Shown here: piece after piece, positions 54,519-62,639 of the stretch
Position numbering within the stretch: the first letter of the stretch is position 1
Layout of the letters: each line of letters starts with the position of its first letter
DNA from: Variovorax sp. Root473
GTDB lineage: Bacteria; Pseudomonadota; Gammaproteobacteria; Burkholderiales; Burkholderiaceae_C
Assembly: GCF_001426505.1 (NCBI RefSeq)
Contig: NZ_LMEV01000016.1
Span: 62,001-126,000 of the forward strand
DNA: 64,000 nt
Reading direction: 5' to 3'
Notes under the pieces: model-generated
Seen by the model: only the letters and a program-made list of their open reading frames with translations
Databases searched by the model: none
Told to the model about the DNA's origin: nothing
Translations under genes and position numbers: made by a program

Positions 54519-55471
54519 GGCACCCACCAGTAGCGCAGCGCGTGGAAGTAGATCGGCGCCGCGAAGATCACCGAGTCGAGCCGGTCGAGCATGCCGCCGT
54601 GGCCTTCGATCATGGAGCCCCAGTCCTTCACGCCGCGGTCGCGCTTGATGGCCGACATCACGAGCCCGCCGAAGAAGCCCAAGAGGCAGATCATGAAGGC
54701 CATGAGCGCGGCCTGCCATGGGTTGAAGGGCGTGGCCCAGTACAGCGCCGCGCCCAGCGCGGTGGCGCTGGCCACGCCGCCGATCAGGCCTTCCCAGGTT
54801 TTCGAGGGCGAGAGTTCGGGCGCCACCCTGCGCTTGCCGAGGAGCTTGCCCCACACGTACTGCAGCACGTCGCTGCCCTGCACGACGATGACGAGGAACG
54901 CGATCAGCAGCAGGTTGCGGCCTTCGAATCCCGGGATCTGCAGCGTGAGCAGCGCCGGCACGTGGCTGATGCAGAACACGCACACCATCAGGCCCCACTG
55001 GATCTTCGAGGTGCGCTCCAGGAAGCGCTGCGTGTCGCCGCCCACGGCCGCCAGGATGGGCAGCAGCAGGAAGGCGTAGACCGGGATGTAGATCGAATAC
55101 AGGCCGTACCAGTCGATCCAGATCAGGAAGTACTGGCCCGGCAGCGCGACGAAGAAGGCCAGCGCAATGGCGCCGTGGTCGCCGCGCCGCGTGTAGGCCA
55201 GGCTGATGAACTCGCGCAGCGCATAGAACGAGATCAGGTAGAAAAGCACGATCACGCCGCCCTTGCCGAAGGCGAAGGCCAGGCCGATCACCGCCACCAT
55301 CACCCACCACGCGTTGACGCGCGAGTTGAGGTTGTCGATCACCGAGTGCGGCTGGCCGTGCGCCACGCGCCACTTGAGCAGCGCGCCGATCGAAGAAGCC
55401 AGCACCAGCACGCCGAAGACGCCGCCGAAGAGCTTGAAGGTGGTCCAGGCGAAGGGGGACATTTCGATCAC
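54515..55471 (-). CDS. CDP-diglyceride synthase-like phosphatidate cytidylyltransferase (CdsA/YnbB-like)
   Basis: Inner-membrane enzyme of 318 aa with about eight hydrophobic segments. The CDS signature is complete: SPSKTWEGLIGG near 226 and KRDRGVKDWGSMIEGHGGMLDRLDS near 265-290, so it should make CDP-diacylglycerol from phosphatidate and CTP. It starts at GTG 55471, overlapping the plsC stop (GTGA); ATG 55462 is the alternative. It lies away from housekeeping lipid and undecaprenyl genes and beside a CDP-alcohol transferase, like E. coli ynbB, so it is likely a dedicated second CDP-diglyceride synthase. Confidence 0.9.
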   Translation of the reverse strand: MIEMSPFAWTTFKLFGGVFGVLVLASSIGALLKWRVAHGQPHSVIDNLNSRVNAWWVMVAVIGLAFAFGKGGVIVLFYLISFYALREFISLAYTRRGDHGAIALAFFVALPGQYFLIWIDWYGLYSIYIPVYAFLLLPILAAVGGDTQRFLERTSKIQWGLMVCVFCISHVPALLTLQIPGFEGRNLLLIAFLVIVVQGSDVLQYVWGKLLGKRRVAPELSPSKTWEGLIGGVASATALGAALYWATPFNPWQAALMAFMICLLGFFGGLVMSAIKRDRGVKDWGSMIEGHGGMLDRLDSVIFAAPIYFHALRYWWVP

Positions 55472-56202
55472 GAGGCGGTCCCTCCGTTGGGCTCGATGCG
55501 GTCGTATTCGGGGCGCAGGTCGAGCATGGCCGTGCGTGCGCGGGCAAGGAAGGCAACCTTGTCTTCGCCTTCCTCGAGCTGGATCGGCGCGCCGAAGCGC
55601 ACCGTGCAGGCCAGCGGGATCGGCACCAGCGTGCCCTTGGGCAGCACGCGCTTGAGGTTCTCGATCCATACCGGCACCAGCCGCACGGTGGGGCAGGCGC
55701 GCGCCAGGTGGAACAGGCCGCTCTTGAGCGGCAGCAGGATGTCGTCGCCCGTGTTGCGCGTGCCCTCGGGGAACATGATGAGCGAGTCGCCGCCTTCCAG
55801 CGCCTCCTTCATCTGGTCGACCGGGTTGCCGCCCTGGCCCGAGCCGTCACGGCGGATCATGAGCGCGTTGAACACGTCCTTGCCGATGAAGTTGCGCAGC
55901 TTCGAGGCCTCCCAGTAGTCCTGGCCCGCCACGGGCCGCGTGAGCGCGCGCAGGTCGGAGGGCAGCGTGGCCCACAGCAGCACGAAGTCGCCGTGGCTGG
56001 TGTGGTTGGCGAAGTACAGCGTCTGCTCGGCCTTGGGCGTGGTGCCCGACCAGAGGGCGCGCACGCCGGTCAACAGGCCGGCCACGCCGATGATGAGCTG
56101 GCCCGCCACCACGGCGAGGCCGCGGCGCACGATGGCACCTGGCCGGGCGCCTTCGTCGCTGCTGCTGTCGTTCTTGTTGTTGCCGTTGTCGTTGTGGTTC
56201 AC
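55468..56202 (-). CDS. 1-acyl-sn-glycerol-3-phosphate acyltransferase (PlsC-like)
   Basis: Membrane-bound acyltransferase of 244 aa. The HX4D motif is NHTSHGD (His67, Asp72), the acyl-acceptor motif is FPEGTRN near 145, and one hydrophobic segment lies near 30-48. The N-terminus is unusually Asn/Asp-rich. It starts at GTG 56202 with AGGAAA upstream and overlaps the preceding stop. It supplies phosphatidate to the CdsA-like enzyme encoded next, so the two steps are adjacent in one operon. The genome probably has another plsC for bulk lipid synthesis. Confidence 0.9.
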   Translation of the reverse strand: MNHNDNGNNKNDSSSDEGARPGAIVRRGLAVVAGQLIIGVAGLLTGVRALWSGTTPKAEQTLYFANHTSHGDFVLLWATLPSDLRALTRPVAGQDYWEASKLRNFIGKDVFNALMIRRDGSGQGGNPVDQMKEALEGGDSLIMFPEGTRNTGDDILLPLKSGLFHLARACPTVRLVPVWIENLKRVLPKGTLVPIPLACTVRFGAPIQLEEGEDKVAFLARARTAMLDLRPEYDRIEPNGGTAS

Positions 56203-56639
56203 GCGATTTCCTGTGTCATGAGGGCGAGCAGGAACAGCGCGTTCTGGCCGGCGATCACGATGGCGTGGCGCTGCATCAGCTGGCGGGTTCCCTGGACGCG
56301 CTCGGCGAGCGCGCGGGCGCTGGGGTGCGGCGGCGGGTCGCGCAGCCCGAGCACCGAGAGTGCGTTGTCCAGCGCGCCCAGCGTGGCGATCTGGCCGTTG
56401 GCCAGACCTTCGAACAGCGCCTGGTCCAGACGCAGCCGGAAGGCGAAGTAGCGTTCGAGCACGCCCAGCACCATCACCCCCGCAAAAGCCAGGATGGCGG
56501 TGTTCGAGAGCCCGCGCAGCGTGAGCGCCAGCACCAGCGCGGCGATGCAGGTGAGCGCGAGGCCCAGGAAGGCGAGCACGGCCGCCGCGCGCAGCAGGCC
56601 GGCCAGGGTGGTGCAGGTGGCGCGTTCGTTGTCAGTCAT
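56199..56639 (-). CDS. Small membrane protein of the lipid operon
   Basis: Protein of 146 aa with two hydrophobic segments (about 15-40 and 43-62) and a C-terminal half predicted as soluble helix. No family was recognised. The start ATG 56639 overlaps the stop of the PAP2/phosphatase gene by 8 bp, and its own stop overlaps the plsC GTG (GTGA). The tight coupling suggests a subunit or accessory of the lipid enzymes. Confidence 0.7.
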   Translation of the reverse strand: MTDNERATCTTLAGLLRAAAVLAFLGLALTCIAALVLALTLRGLSNTAILAFAGVMVLGVLERYFAFRLRLDQALFEGLANGQIATLGALDNALSVLGLRDPPPHPSARALAERVQGTRQLMQRHAIVIAGQNALFLLALMTQEIA

Positions 56640-57972
56640 GGCGCGAAGGTGTTCCAAGGGGTTCGAGTGCGGCACGCCAGGCGGCATGCAGCACGATCTG
56701 CGGGCGTGCGCGGCGCACGGCGTCTTCGGCGTGAGCCAGGCCGTGGTCGCGGCCCAGCCAGGCGATCACGGCGGCGGCGCTGCGCGAGAAGCCCAGCGCG
56801 CAGCAGACCCAGACGGTCGAACCATCGGCCGCCGCGGCACGGCGCTGGCCTTCAATGACGGCCGCGGCGCGGCGCAGGCGCCCGGGCGGCGGCACCACGA
56901 GGTCCAGCAGCGGGACGCAGCGCGCGTGCGTGGGCGGCACGCCGGCCGGCAGTTGCAGCTCGGCGCACAGGCTCACAAGCCGGGGCTGGCCAGCGGCGAG
57001 CCATTCGGCGGGCGTGGGGCGCCGGCCCAGGCGCAGGCCCGGCACCACCTCGACCGAGGCCGGCAGCTTGCGCGTCCAGAGCCACACATTGAAAGCGGCG
57101 CCCAGGCGGTAGGGCGCGAACAGCCAGCGTGCCGCCCAGCCCATGCGGCCGTGGCCGTCCATCTGGAAGCCGCGCGCGCCGAAGCCGAGGTAGTTGAGCG
57201 ACACCAGCGCAAGTGCCGCCGCCGGCCACGCCAGCCACAGCGCCACACCGCTGGTGGCCAGCCCTGCGCTCAGGCACAGCGCCGCGCCCACGGCATAGAA
57301 GCCCGCGAGCTTCAGCCGCTGCGGATCACGCGCCAGGCGCCACGCGCGCAGCATCGACACCCGGCGCGCTATCGGCCACAGCCACACGCAGAAGATGCCG
57401 AGCAATGCGCCGGTCGGGATGTCGATGAAGTGGTGCTGCCAGGTCGTGAGCACCGAGGCGCAGATCGCGAAGGCCCACACATGCAGCACGAGCCGCGCCC
57501 ACAGCGGCCGGATGAACCGCCGGTACCAGTCCCACAGGATCACGGCCAGCGCGATGTGCAGCGAGGGCGCCTGGTTGTACGGCTGGTCGAAGCCGCGCAG
57601 CGCATCGAACAGGAAGGCCGGCGCGCCCTCGACCGCCGGCTGGCCGAAGCTGAAGTGCAGCGGCCAGAGGACGAAACAGGTGCAGGCGATGAGCGTGGCG
57701 CTCACGAGCCGCAGTGCATGCCGGTCGAGCGTGTGGCGATCGCGTGCCAGGAACAGCGACAGCGCGTAGAAGACGTTGATCGTCCAGTACGGGAAGATCG
57801 TCCACGCCCAGAAGGGCACCTGCCGCTCCCAGTCGAAGGCCATCGAGGGCACGCTGGCGCGCGTGGTGGCCCACCAGTTGGCGAAGCCGTAGGTCGCGTA
57901 GAACAGCGGTCCCAGGAACACCAGCCACGCGGCGGCGCGCTTCCAGGGCCGTTGTGCCAGCCAGCCGGTCAT
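56632..57972 (-). CDS. PAP2 / dual-specificity phosphatase fusion (YnbD-like)
   Basis: Inner-membrane protein of 446 aa with two phosphatase modules. The PAP2-like membrane module (about 20-205) has PSLH at 136-139 and the HHFIDIPTG segment (His181, Asp184). The C-terminal cytosolic dual-specificity module (about 305-446) has CX5R as Cys391-ALGFS-Arg397 followed by Ser, and a candidate general acid Asp357. The residue before the catalytic Cys is Cys, not the usual His. The domain order and length match E. coli YnbD. ATG 57972 overlaps the upstream stop (ATGA). A role in removing phosphate from a lipid intermediate is inferred. Confidence 0.87.
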   Translation of the reverse strand: MTGWLAQRPWKRAAAWLVFLGPLFYATYGFANWWATTRASVPSMAFDWERQVPFWAWTIFPYWTINVFYALSLFLARDRHTLDRHALRLVSATLIACTCFVLWPLHFSFGQPAVEGAPAFLFDALRGFDQPYNQAPSLHIALAVILWDWYRRFIRPLWARLVLHVWAFAICASVLTTWQHHFIDIPTGALLGIFCVWLWPIARRVSMLRAWRLARDPQRLKLAGFYAVGAALCLSAGLATSGVALWLAWPAAALALVSLNYLGFGARGFQMDGHGRMGWAARWLFAPYRLGAAFNVWLWTRKLPASVEVVPGLRLGRRPTPAEWLAAGQPRLVSLCAELQLPAGVPPTHARCVPLLDLVVPPPGRLRRAAAVIEGQRRAAAADGSTVWVCCALGFSRSAAAVIAWLGRDHGLAHAEDAVRRARPQIVLHAAWRAALEPLGTPSRHD

Positions 57973-59735
57973 TGCGCGACGCGCACCGCCAGCGACACCG
58001 TGAAGATGCCCCACTCGTCGACCCGCTGGTCGATCTTGCGGAAGCCCGCCTCTTCGACCAGCTGGTCCATCTCGGCCTGCGTGCGCCGGCGCATCACCCA
58101 GGCTTCGCCCTGGCGGTGGCTGGTGAGCGCGCGGGCGATCATTTCGAGCTGCGGGTGCCACGGCTGGCCGGTGTAGACCAGGTAGCCCCGGTCTTCCACC
58201 GCATCGCCCACGCCCGCGAGCGAGCGGCGCACCATCTCGTTGTCCGGGAACAGCTCGTACAGGCCCGAGACCACCGCCAGCGTGGGCCGCGGCGTCACGC
58301 TCGCAAGGCTCACGCGGTCGAACGCGTCGGCCTGCACGAACTGGGCGACGTCTTCCAGGCCTTTTTCGGCGATGAGCGCCGTGCCGTCGCGCACGTTGAT
58401 GTCGCTGTAGTCGCGCAACAGGATCGAGCTGGCCTTCACCGGGCTGGCCAGCACCGCGTCGAGCACGTAGCGGCCGTGGCCGGCCGCGATGTCCATGACC
58501 CGCACTTCGCGGTGCATCTCGACCAGCCGCTCCATCGCGATGCGCAGCAGCTCCTCGACGTGGATCTTGCGCTGGCGGATGCCGCGCCAGCCGATGGAGT
58601 CGAGGTAAGTGCGGTCGACCGACCGGCCCATTGCGCCCTTGCCCTGTGGCTGGTTGCGGTAGACGTAGTCGAGCGTGCTGCCCGAGTCGAAGCCGGTGGC
58701 ATGGCCCAGCGCGATGCCGCTGGACAGCGCGCCGCCCACGCGCAGCCCGCCGCGCGTGATCGCCCAGTAGGCGCCGCGCGGCGACAGCGGCGAGAGCGGT
58801 TCGGCCAGCGCGCGCGATTCGTCGGCCGTGTGGCCGCTCAGGTGCGCCTCGCGCAGGTCGACCGGCACGGCCGGTTCGTCGAAGCGCTGCAGGATGAACT
58901 CGCGGATCGACGCCACGGCGGGCGCCCGGTCCTTCTCGCCCAGCGTGTCGTGGAAGAAGCCCGGCAGCACCGTCTTCGTCTTGACCGCGCTGCCCAGCCG
59001 GTCGAAGAACTGGTGCTGCGGCTTGTGGTGCACCACCCAGTCGGCGCCGGAAATGAGCAGCTGCACCGGCAGCGTGATCGCGTTGGCGTCGGCCACCACG
59101 CGGTCGGCCGCCTCGTACAGGCCCAGCAGGATGTTGACGGCGATCGGGCGCGAGATCAGCGGGTCGTTGGTGTAGCTCTCGATGCGCTCGGGGTCGTGCG
59201 TGAGGAACTTCGGCTTCACATAGCTGTTGACGAAGAACAGCCCGCGCAGCTTGTGCATGAGCGCCAGCCCCGGCCGCGCGAACGGCACGTAGAGCTTGAC
59301 CTTGAAGGCCGGCGAAGCCAGCGTGAGACCGCGCACCTTGGGCGCGTAGTCGTGCGCCCAGGTGGCGATCAGCACCGCGCCCACGCTCTGCGCGACCACG
59401 TGGATGTCGTGCTCGGGCACGCCGTGCGTGCTGGCGATGTGCTGCACGAAGGTCTGCACGTCGCGCACCGAGGTGCCGAAGCTCGGGCTGTAGCCGCGCT
59501 GGCCCGGCGAGCGGCCGTGGCCGCGCGCGTCCCAGGCGAAGAAGTCGAAGTCGGGCAGGTTCAGTTCGTCGACCAGGTGCGCCATGCGCGCGCCGTGCTC
59601 GTGGCCGCGGTGGAACAGCAGCACGGCACCGCGCCGTGCGCCGCCCGTGGCGGGCCAGTGGCGGTAGAAAAGCGATTCGCCGTCGTGCGTGCGGAAGTGG
59701 TGCTCGGCGGCAACGCGGGGTGCGGAAAGGGTCAT
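57969..59735 (-). CDS. Alpha/beta hydrolase-SAM methyltransferase fusion (YnbC-like)
   Basis: Two-domain protein of 588 aa. The N-terminal alpha/beta hydrolase (about 1-300) resembles monoacylglycerol lipases, with nucleophile in VVAQSVGAVL and oxyanion region LLFHRGHEHGAR; the elbow reads AQSVG rather than GxSxG. The C-terminal class I methyltransferase (about 330-588) has the SAM motif VMDIAAGHGRYVLDAV. Length and layout match E. coli YnbC (about 585 aa). It starts at ATG 59735, 38 bp after the CDP-alcohol transferase gene. Deacylation plus methylation of a lipid head group or chain is a reasonable guess, not shown. Confidence 0.88.
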   Translation of the reverse strand: MTLSAPRVAAEHHFRTHDGESLFYRHWPATGGARRGAVLLFHRGHEHGARMAHLVDELNLPDFDFFAWDARGHGRSPGQRGYSPSFGTSVRDVQTFVQHIASTHGVPEHDIHVVAQSVGAVLIATWAHDYAPKVRGLTLASPAFKVKLYVPFARPGLALMHKLRGLFFVNSYVKPKFLTHDPERIESYTNDPLISRPIAVNILLGLYEAADRVVADANAITLPVQLLISGADWVVHHKPQHQFFDRLGSAVKTKTVLPGFFHDTLGEKDRAPAVASIREFILQRFDEPAVPVDLREAHLSGHTADESRALAEPLSPLSPRGAYWAITRGGLRVGGALSSGIALGHATGFDSGSTLDYVYRNQPQGKGAMGRSVDRTYLDSIGWRGIRQRKIHVEELLRIAMERLVEMHREVRVMDIAAGHGRYVLDAVLASPVKASSILLRDYSDINVRDGTALIAEKGLEDVAQFVQADAFDRVSLASVTPRPTLAVVSGLYELFPDNEMVRRSLAGVGDAVEDRGYLVYTGQPWHPQLEMIARALTSHRQGEAWVMRRRTQAEMDQLVEEAGFRKIDQRVDEWGIFTVSLAVRVAQ

Positions 59736-59773
59736 GAAGCGGGTTCTTTTCTATTTATTCGTGTAGGGGTGTT

Positions 59774-60388
59774 TCAGGCGGCGGGTGCCTCGGCTTCCGC
59801 CAGGGCGCGGCGGATGCGGTTGACGACCGTCCAGGCCACCAGCGCGGCCAGCAATGGCATCAGCAGGGCGGTCCAGCCCGGCAGCGGCCCGCCCAGGGCG
59901 ACATACAACCCGAGTGCGCCGAACACGAAGGCCCGGTCGCTCTTGCCCATCGGGCCGTCGTAGCGGCGCGAGGCGCCCACCGTCGGGCCCAGCGCGCCAG
60001 CGAATTCGCTCAGCCCGGCCAGCACGATGACCGTGCCGACCCAGAACGGCGCGAACGGCACCACCAGCGCGAAGGGCAGGTACAGCGCGGCGTCGGAGAC
60101 CACGTCGGTGAGTTCGTTGAGGAAGGCGCCCAGCCTGCTTTGCTGGTGGTGCTCGCGCGCCAGCATGCCGTCGATGGCGTTGAAGGCCATGCGCAGGAAC
60201 ATCCAGGCGGGAATCAGGCCGAAGGCCGCCAGCGAGGGCGCGGCGAAGAACAGCCAGAGCCCGAGCACGACCGACACCGCACAGGCCGCCAGCGTCACCT
60301 GGTTGGCCGTCACACCCATCGCATGCAGCCGGACCACGAGCGGCCGCAGCAGTGCCTGGAAACGCGGTTTCAGTTCGTAGATGGACAC
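59774..60388 (-). CDS. CDP-alcohol phosphatidyltransferase family protein (YnbA-like)
   Basis: Inner-membrane transferase of 204 aa with about six hydrophobic segments. The family motif is recognisable at 70-95 (NAIDGMLAR, eight residues, GAFLNELTD), but two of its four normal Asp positions are Asn: position 1 (Asn70) and position 3 (Asn91), with Asp73 and Asp95 kept and a further Asp99. Metal binding may differ from PgsA/PssA. It starts at GTG 60388 and opens the operon. It should use the CDP-diglyceride from the CdsA-like enzyme; the alcohol acceptor is unknown. Confidence 0.85.
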   Translation of the reverse strand: MSIYELKPRFQALLRPLVVRLHAMGVTANQVTLAACAVSVVLGLWLFFAAPSLAAFGLIPAWMFLRMAFNAIDGMLAREHHQQSRLGAFLNELTDVVSDAALYLPFALVVPFAPFWVGTVIVLAGLSEFAGALGPTVGASRRYDGPMGKSDRAFVFGALGLYVALGGPLPGWTALLMPLLAALVAWTVVNRIRRALAEAEAPAA

Positions 60389-60504
60389 GCCTGACCTTCC
60401 CCTCGTCTTGTTGTGCTGGCCGAACATTCTGCCAGCGTAAAAAGCGGCCTCCACGCATGGCCTTTCGTGCCGTCGCTGCGCCCTGAGGGGGCACTCGCCC
60501 GACG

Positions 60505-60519
60505 GGGGCGGCCCGGCGC
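60505..60519. repeat. Short intergenic repeat shared with 25085-25099
   Basis: GGGGCGGCCCGGCGC occurs here and in the ahcY-tlyA gap at 25085-25099. The surrounding bases also look like a degenerate intergenic element with GC-rich inverted pieces. Confidence 0.4.
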
Positions 60520-60558
60520 GGCACCCGGACTAAACTTGCTCCCGAAGCCCCACCCCCA

Positions 60559-61623
60559 ATGACCATCCAGACCGACGATTTCGCCCCCGCCCCGCAACGC
60601 GTGGTATCCGCCGCCCCGGCCTCGCCCAACGAGGAGGCGATCGAGCGGGCTTTGCGGCCCAAGCTGCTCGACGAGTACGTCGGCCAGGCCAAGGTGCGCG
60701 AGCAGCTCGAGATCTTCATCGGCGCGGCGCGCAAGCGCAAAGAGGCGCTCGACCATGTGCTGCTGTTCGGCCCGCCGGGCCTGGGCAAGACCACGCTGTC
60801 GCACATCATTGCGGCCGAGCTGGGCGTCAACCTGCGCCAGACCTCCGGCCCCGTGCTCGAGAAGCCCAAGGACCTGGCGGCGCTGCTGACCAACCTCGAG
60901 CCGAACGACGTGCTCTTCATCGACGAGATCCATCGCCTGAGCCCGGTCGTCGAGGAAATCCTGTACCCCGCGCTGGAGGACTACCAGATCGACATCATGA
61001 TCGGCGAGGGCCCCGCGGCGCGCAGCATCAAGCTCGACCTGCAGCCCTTCACGCTCGTGGGCGCCACCACCCGCGCCGGCATGCTGACCAATCCGCTGCG
61101 CGACCGCTTCGGCATCGTGGCGCGGCTGGAGTTCTACACGCCGGAAGAACTGGCGCTCATCGTGCGCCGCAGCGCCGGCCTGCTCAAGGTCGAGACCGAC
61201 GCCGCTGGCGGCTTCGAGATCGCGCGCCGTTCGCGCGGCACGCCCCGCATCGCCAACCGCCTGCTGCGCCGCGTGCGCGACTATGCCGAGGTGAAGGGCG
61301 ACGGCCGCATCACCGAGGACATCGCGCACCGCGCGCTCGCCATGCTCGACGTCGACCCGCAAGGCTTCGACCTCATGGACCGCAAGCTGCTCGAGGCCGT
61401 CATTCACCGCTTCGACGGCGGCCCGGTCGGCCTGGACAACGTGGCCGCCAGCATCGGCGAAGAGCGCGACACCATCGAGGACGTGATCGAGCCCTACCTC
61501 ATCCAGCAGGGCTACCTGCAACGCACGCCGCGCGGGCGCATCGCCACGCTCGCGGCCTACCGCCACCTGGGCGTGGCGCCGCCCTCGGGCCGCGCCGACG
61601 GCCCGGACCTTTTCGGAGCCTGA
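60559..61623 (+). CDS. ruvB: Holliday junction branch migration helicase RuvB
   Basis: AAA+ motor of 354 aa that drives branch migration with RuvA. Walker A is GPPGLGKTT at 71-79, Walker B DEIHRL near 122, sensor 1 GATTRAG and the C-terminal winged helix (about 270-335) ends [19 protein letters not shown] 60559. It is separated from ruvA by 18 kb and followed 7 bp later by dmeF. The divergent gap to the lipid operon (60389-60558) holds a short repeat. Confidence 0.98.
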   Translation: MTIQTDDFAPAPQRVVSAAPASPNEEAIERALRPKLLDEYVGQAKVREQLEIFIGAARKRKEALDHVLLFGPPGLGKTTLSHIIAAELGVNLRQTSGPVLEKPKDLAALLTNLEPNDVLFIDEIHRLSPVVEEILYPALEDYQIDIMIGEGPAARSIKLDLQPFTLVGATTRAGMLTNPLRDRFGIVARLEFYTPEELALIVRRSAGLLKVETDAAGGFEIARRSRGTPRIANRLLRRVRDYAEVKGDGRITEDIAHRALAMLDVDPQGFDLMDRKLLEAVIHRFDGGPVGLDNVAASIGEERDTIEDVIEPYLIQQGYLQRTPRGRIATLAAYRHLGVAPPSGRADGPDLFGA

Positions 61624-61630
61624 AGACCCC

Positions 61631-62590
61631 ATGCACACCCACGACCTGAGCGCCTGGCAGCACGACCACCATTTCGGTGCCGGCAACGCCGCCGCCGAAC
61701 GCAGCACCCGCCTCGTGATGTGGATCACCGCCGCCATGATGGTGGTCGAGATCGGCGCCGGCTGGTGGTTCAACTCCATGGCGCTGCTGGCCGACGGCTG
61801 GCACATGAGTTCGCACACGCTGGCCATCGGCCTGAGCGCCTTCGCCTATGCCGCCGCGCGCCGCTACGCGCGCGATCCGCGCTTTGCCTTCGGCACCTGG
61901 AAGATCGAGGTGCTCGGCGGCTTCGCGAGCGCGCTGCTGCTGCTCGGCGTCGCTGCGCTCATGGTGGTCGGCTCGCTGGAGCGGCTGTGGTCGCCCGTGG
62001 CCATCCACTACCCCGAAGCGATTTCGATCGCGGTGCTGGGCCTGGTGGTGAACCTGGTCTGCGCGCGGCTGCTGGGGCATTCGCACGACCATCCCGGCCA
62101 TGGGCACGATCACGGCCATGACCATCACCACGGCCACGATCACGCACATGGCCACGACCTCAACCTGCGCTCCGCGTACCTGCATGTGGTGGCCGACGCC
62201 GCCACCTCGGTGCTCGCCATCGCGGCGCTGCTGGGCGGATGGTTCTATGGCTGGTCCTGGCTCGACCCCGTCATGGGCATCGTCGGCGCCGTGCTCGTCG
62301 CCGTCTGGGCCAAGGGCCTGCTGAAGGAAACCGGCAAGGTCCTGCTCGACCGCGAGATGGACCACCCCGTCACCGAAGAAATCCGCGAAGGCGTCGAGAC
62401 GATGCTGGCCGATTCCGAAACCCGCGTGGCCGACCTGCACGTCTGGCGCGTCGGCCGCGATGCGTACGCCTGCGCGCTCACGGTGGTGACGCATTCGGCC
62501 ACGCTCACCGCCGACCAGGTGCGGGCGTGCTTCTCGATGCACGAGGAAATCCGGCATTCGACGGTAGAAATCCAGCGCTGCGCTGACTGA
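61631..62590 (+). CDS. dmeF: Cation diffusion facilitator, DmeF-type Co(II)/Ni(II) exporter
   Basis: Inner-membrane metal/proton antiporter of 319 aa. The N-terminus MHTHDLSAWQHDHHF is the DmeF hallmark. A long His/Asp/Gly-rich cytoplasmic loop (about 152-177) lies between membrane segments 4 and 5 and should bind metal. Transport-site motifs ADGWHMSSH (segment 2) and HVVADAATS (segment 5) are present. It lies 7 bp after ruvB; an RcnR/DmeR-type regulator gene is not adjacent. Substrate cobalt or nickel is inferred from the family. Confidence 0.88.
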   Translation: MHTHDLSAWQHDHHFGAGNAAAERSTRLVMWITAAMMVVEIGAGWWFNSMALLADGWHMSSHTLAIGLSAFAYAAARRYARDPRFAFGTWKIEVLGGFASALLLLGVAALMVVGSLERLWSPVAIHYPEAISIAVLGLVVNLVCARLLGHSHDHPGHGHDHGHDHHHGHDHAHGHDLNLRSAYLHVVADAATSVLAIAALLGGWFYGWSWLDPVMGIVGAVLVAVWAKGLLKETGKVLLDREMDHPVTEEIREGVETMLADSETRVADLHVWRVGRDAYACALTVVTHSATLTADQVRACFSMHEEIRHSTVEIQRCAD

Positions 62591-62597
62591 GTCGAGG

Positions 62598-62620
62598 TCT
62601 TGCGCCTTCCCCCGGAAGGG
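62598..62620. repeat. Short intergenic repeat-like element, copy B
   Basis: TCTTGCGC (62598-62605) and CCCGGAAGGG (62611-62620), matching the pair at 7541-7571. It lies in the 49-bp gap between convergent dmeF and the desaturase gene, where the CCGG-centred inverted repeat could also act as a hairpin. Confidence 0.35.
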
Positions 62621-62639
62621 GAGGCAGAAAGACAGAAGC

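Noticed and set aside
62152..62160. Direct tandem repeat in the dmeF His-rich loop as a repeat element
   Set aside because: The repeated CAC/GAC codons reflect the metal-binding His/Asp loop of the protein rather than a DNA repeat with its own function.
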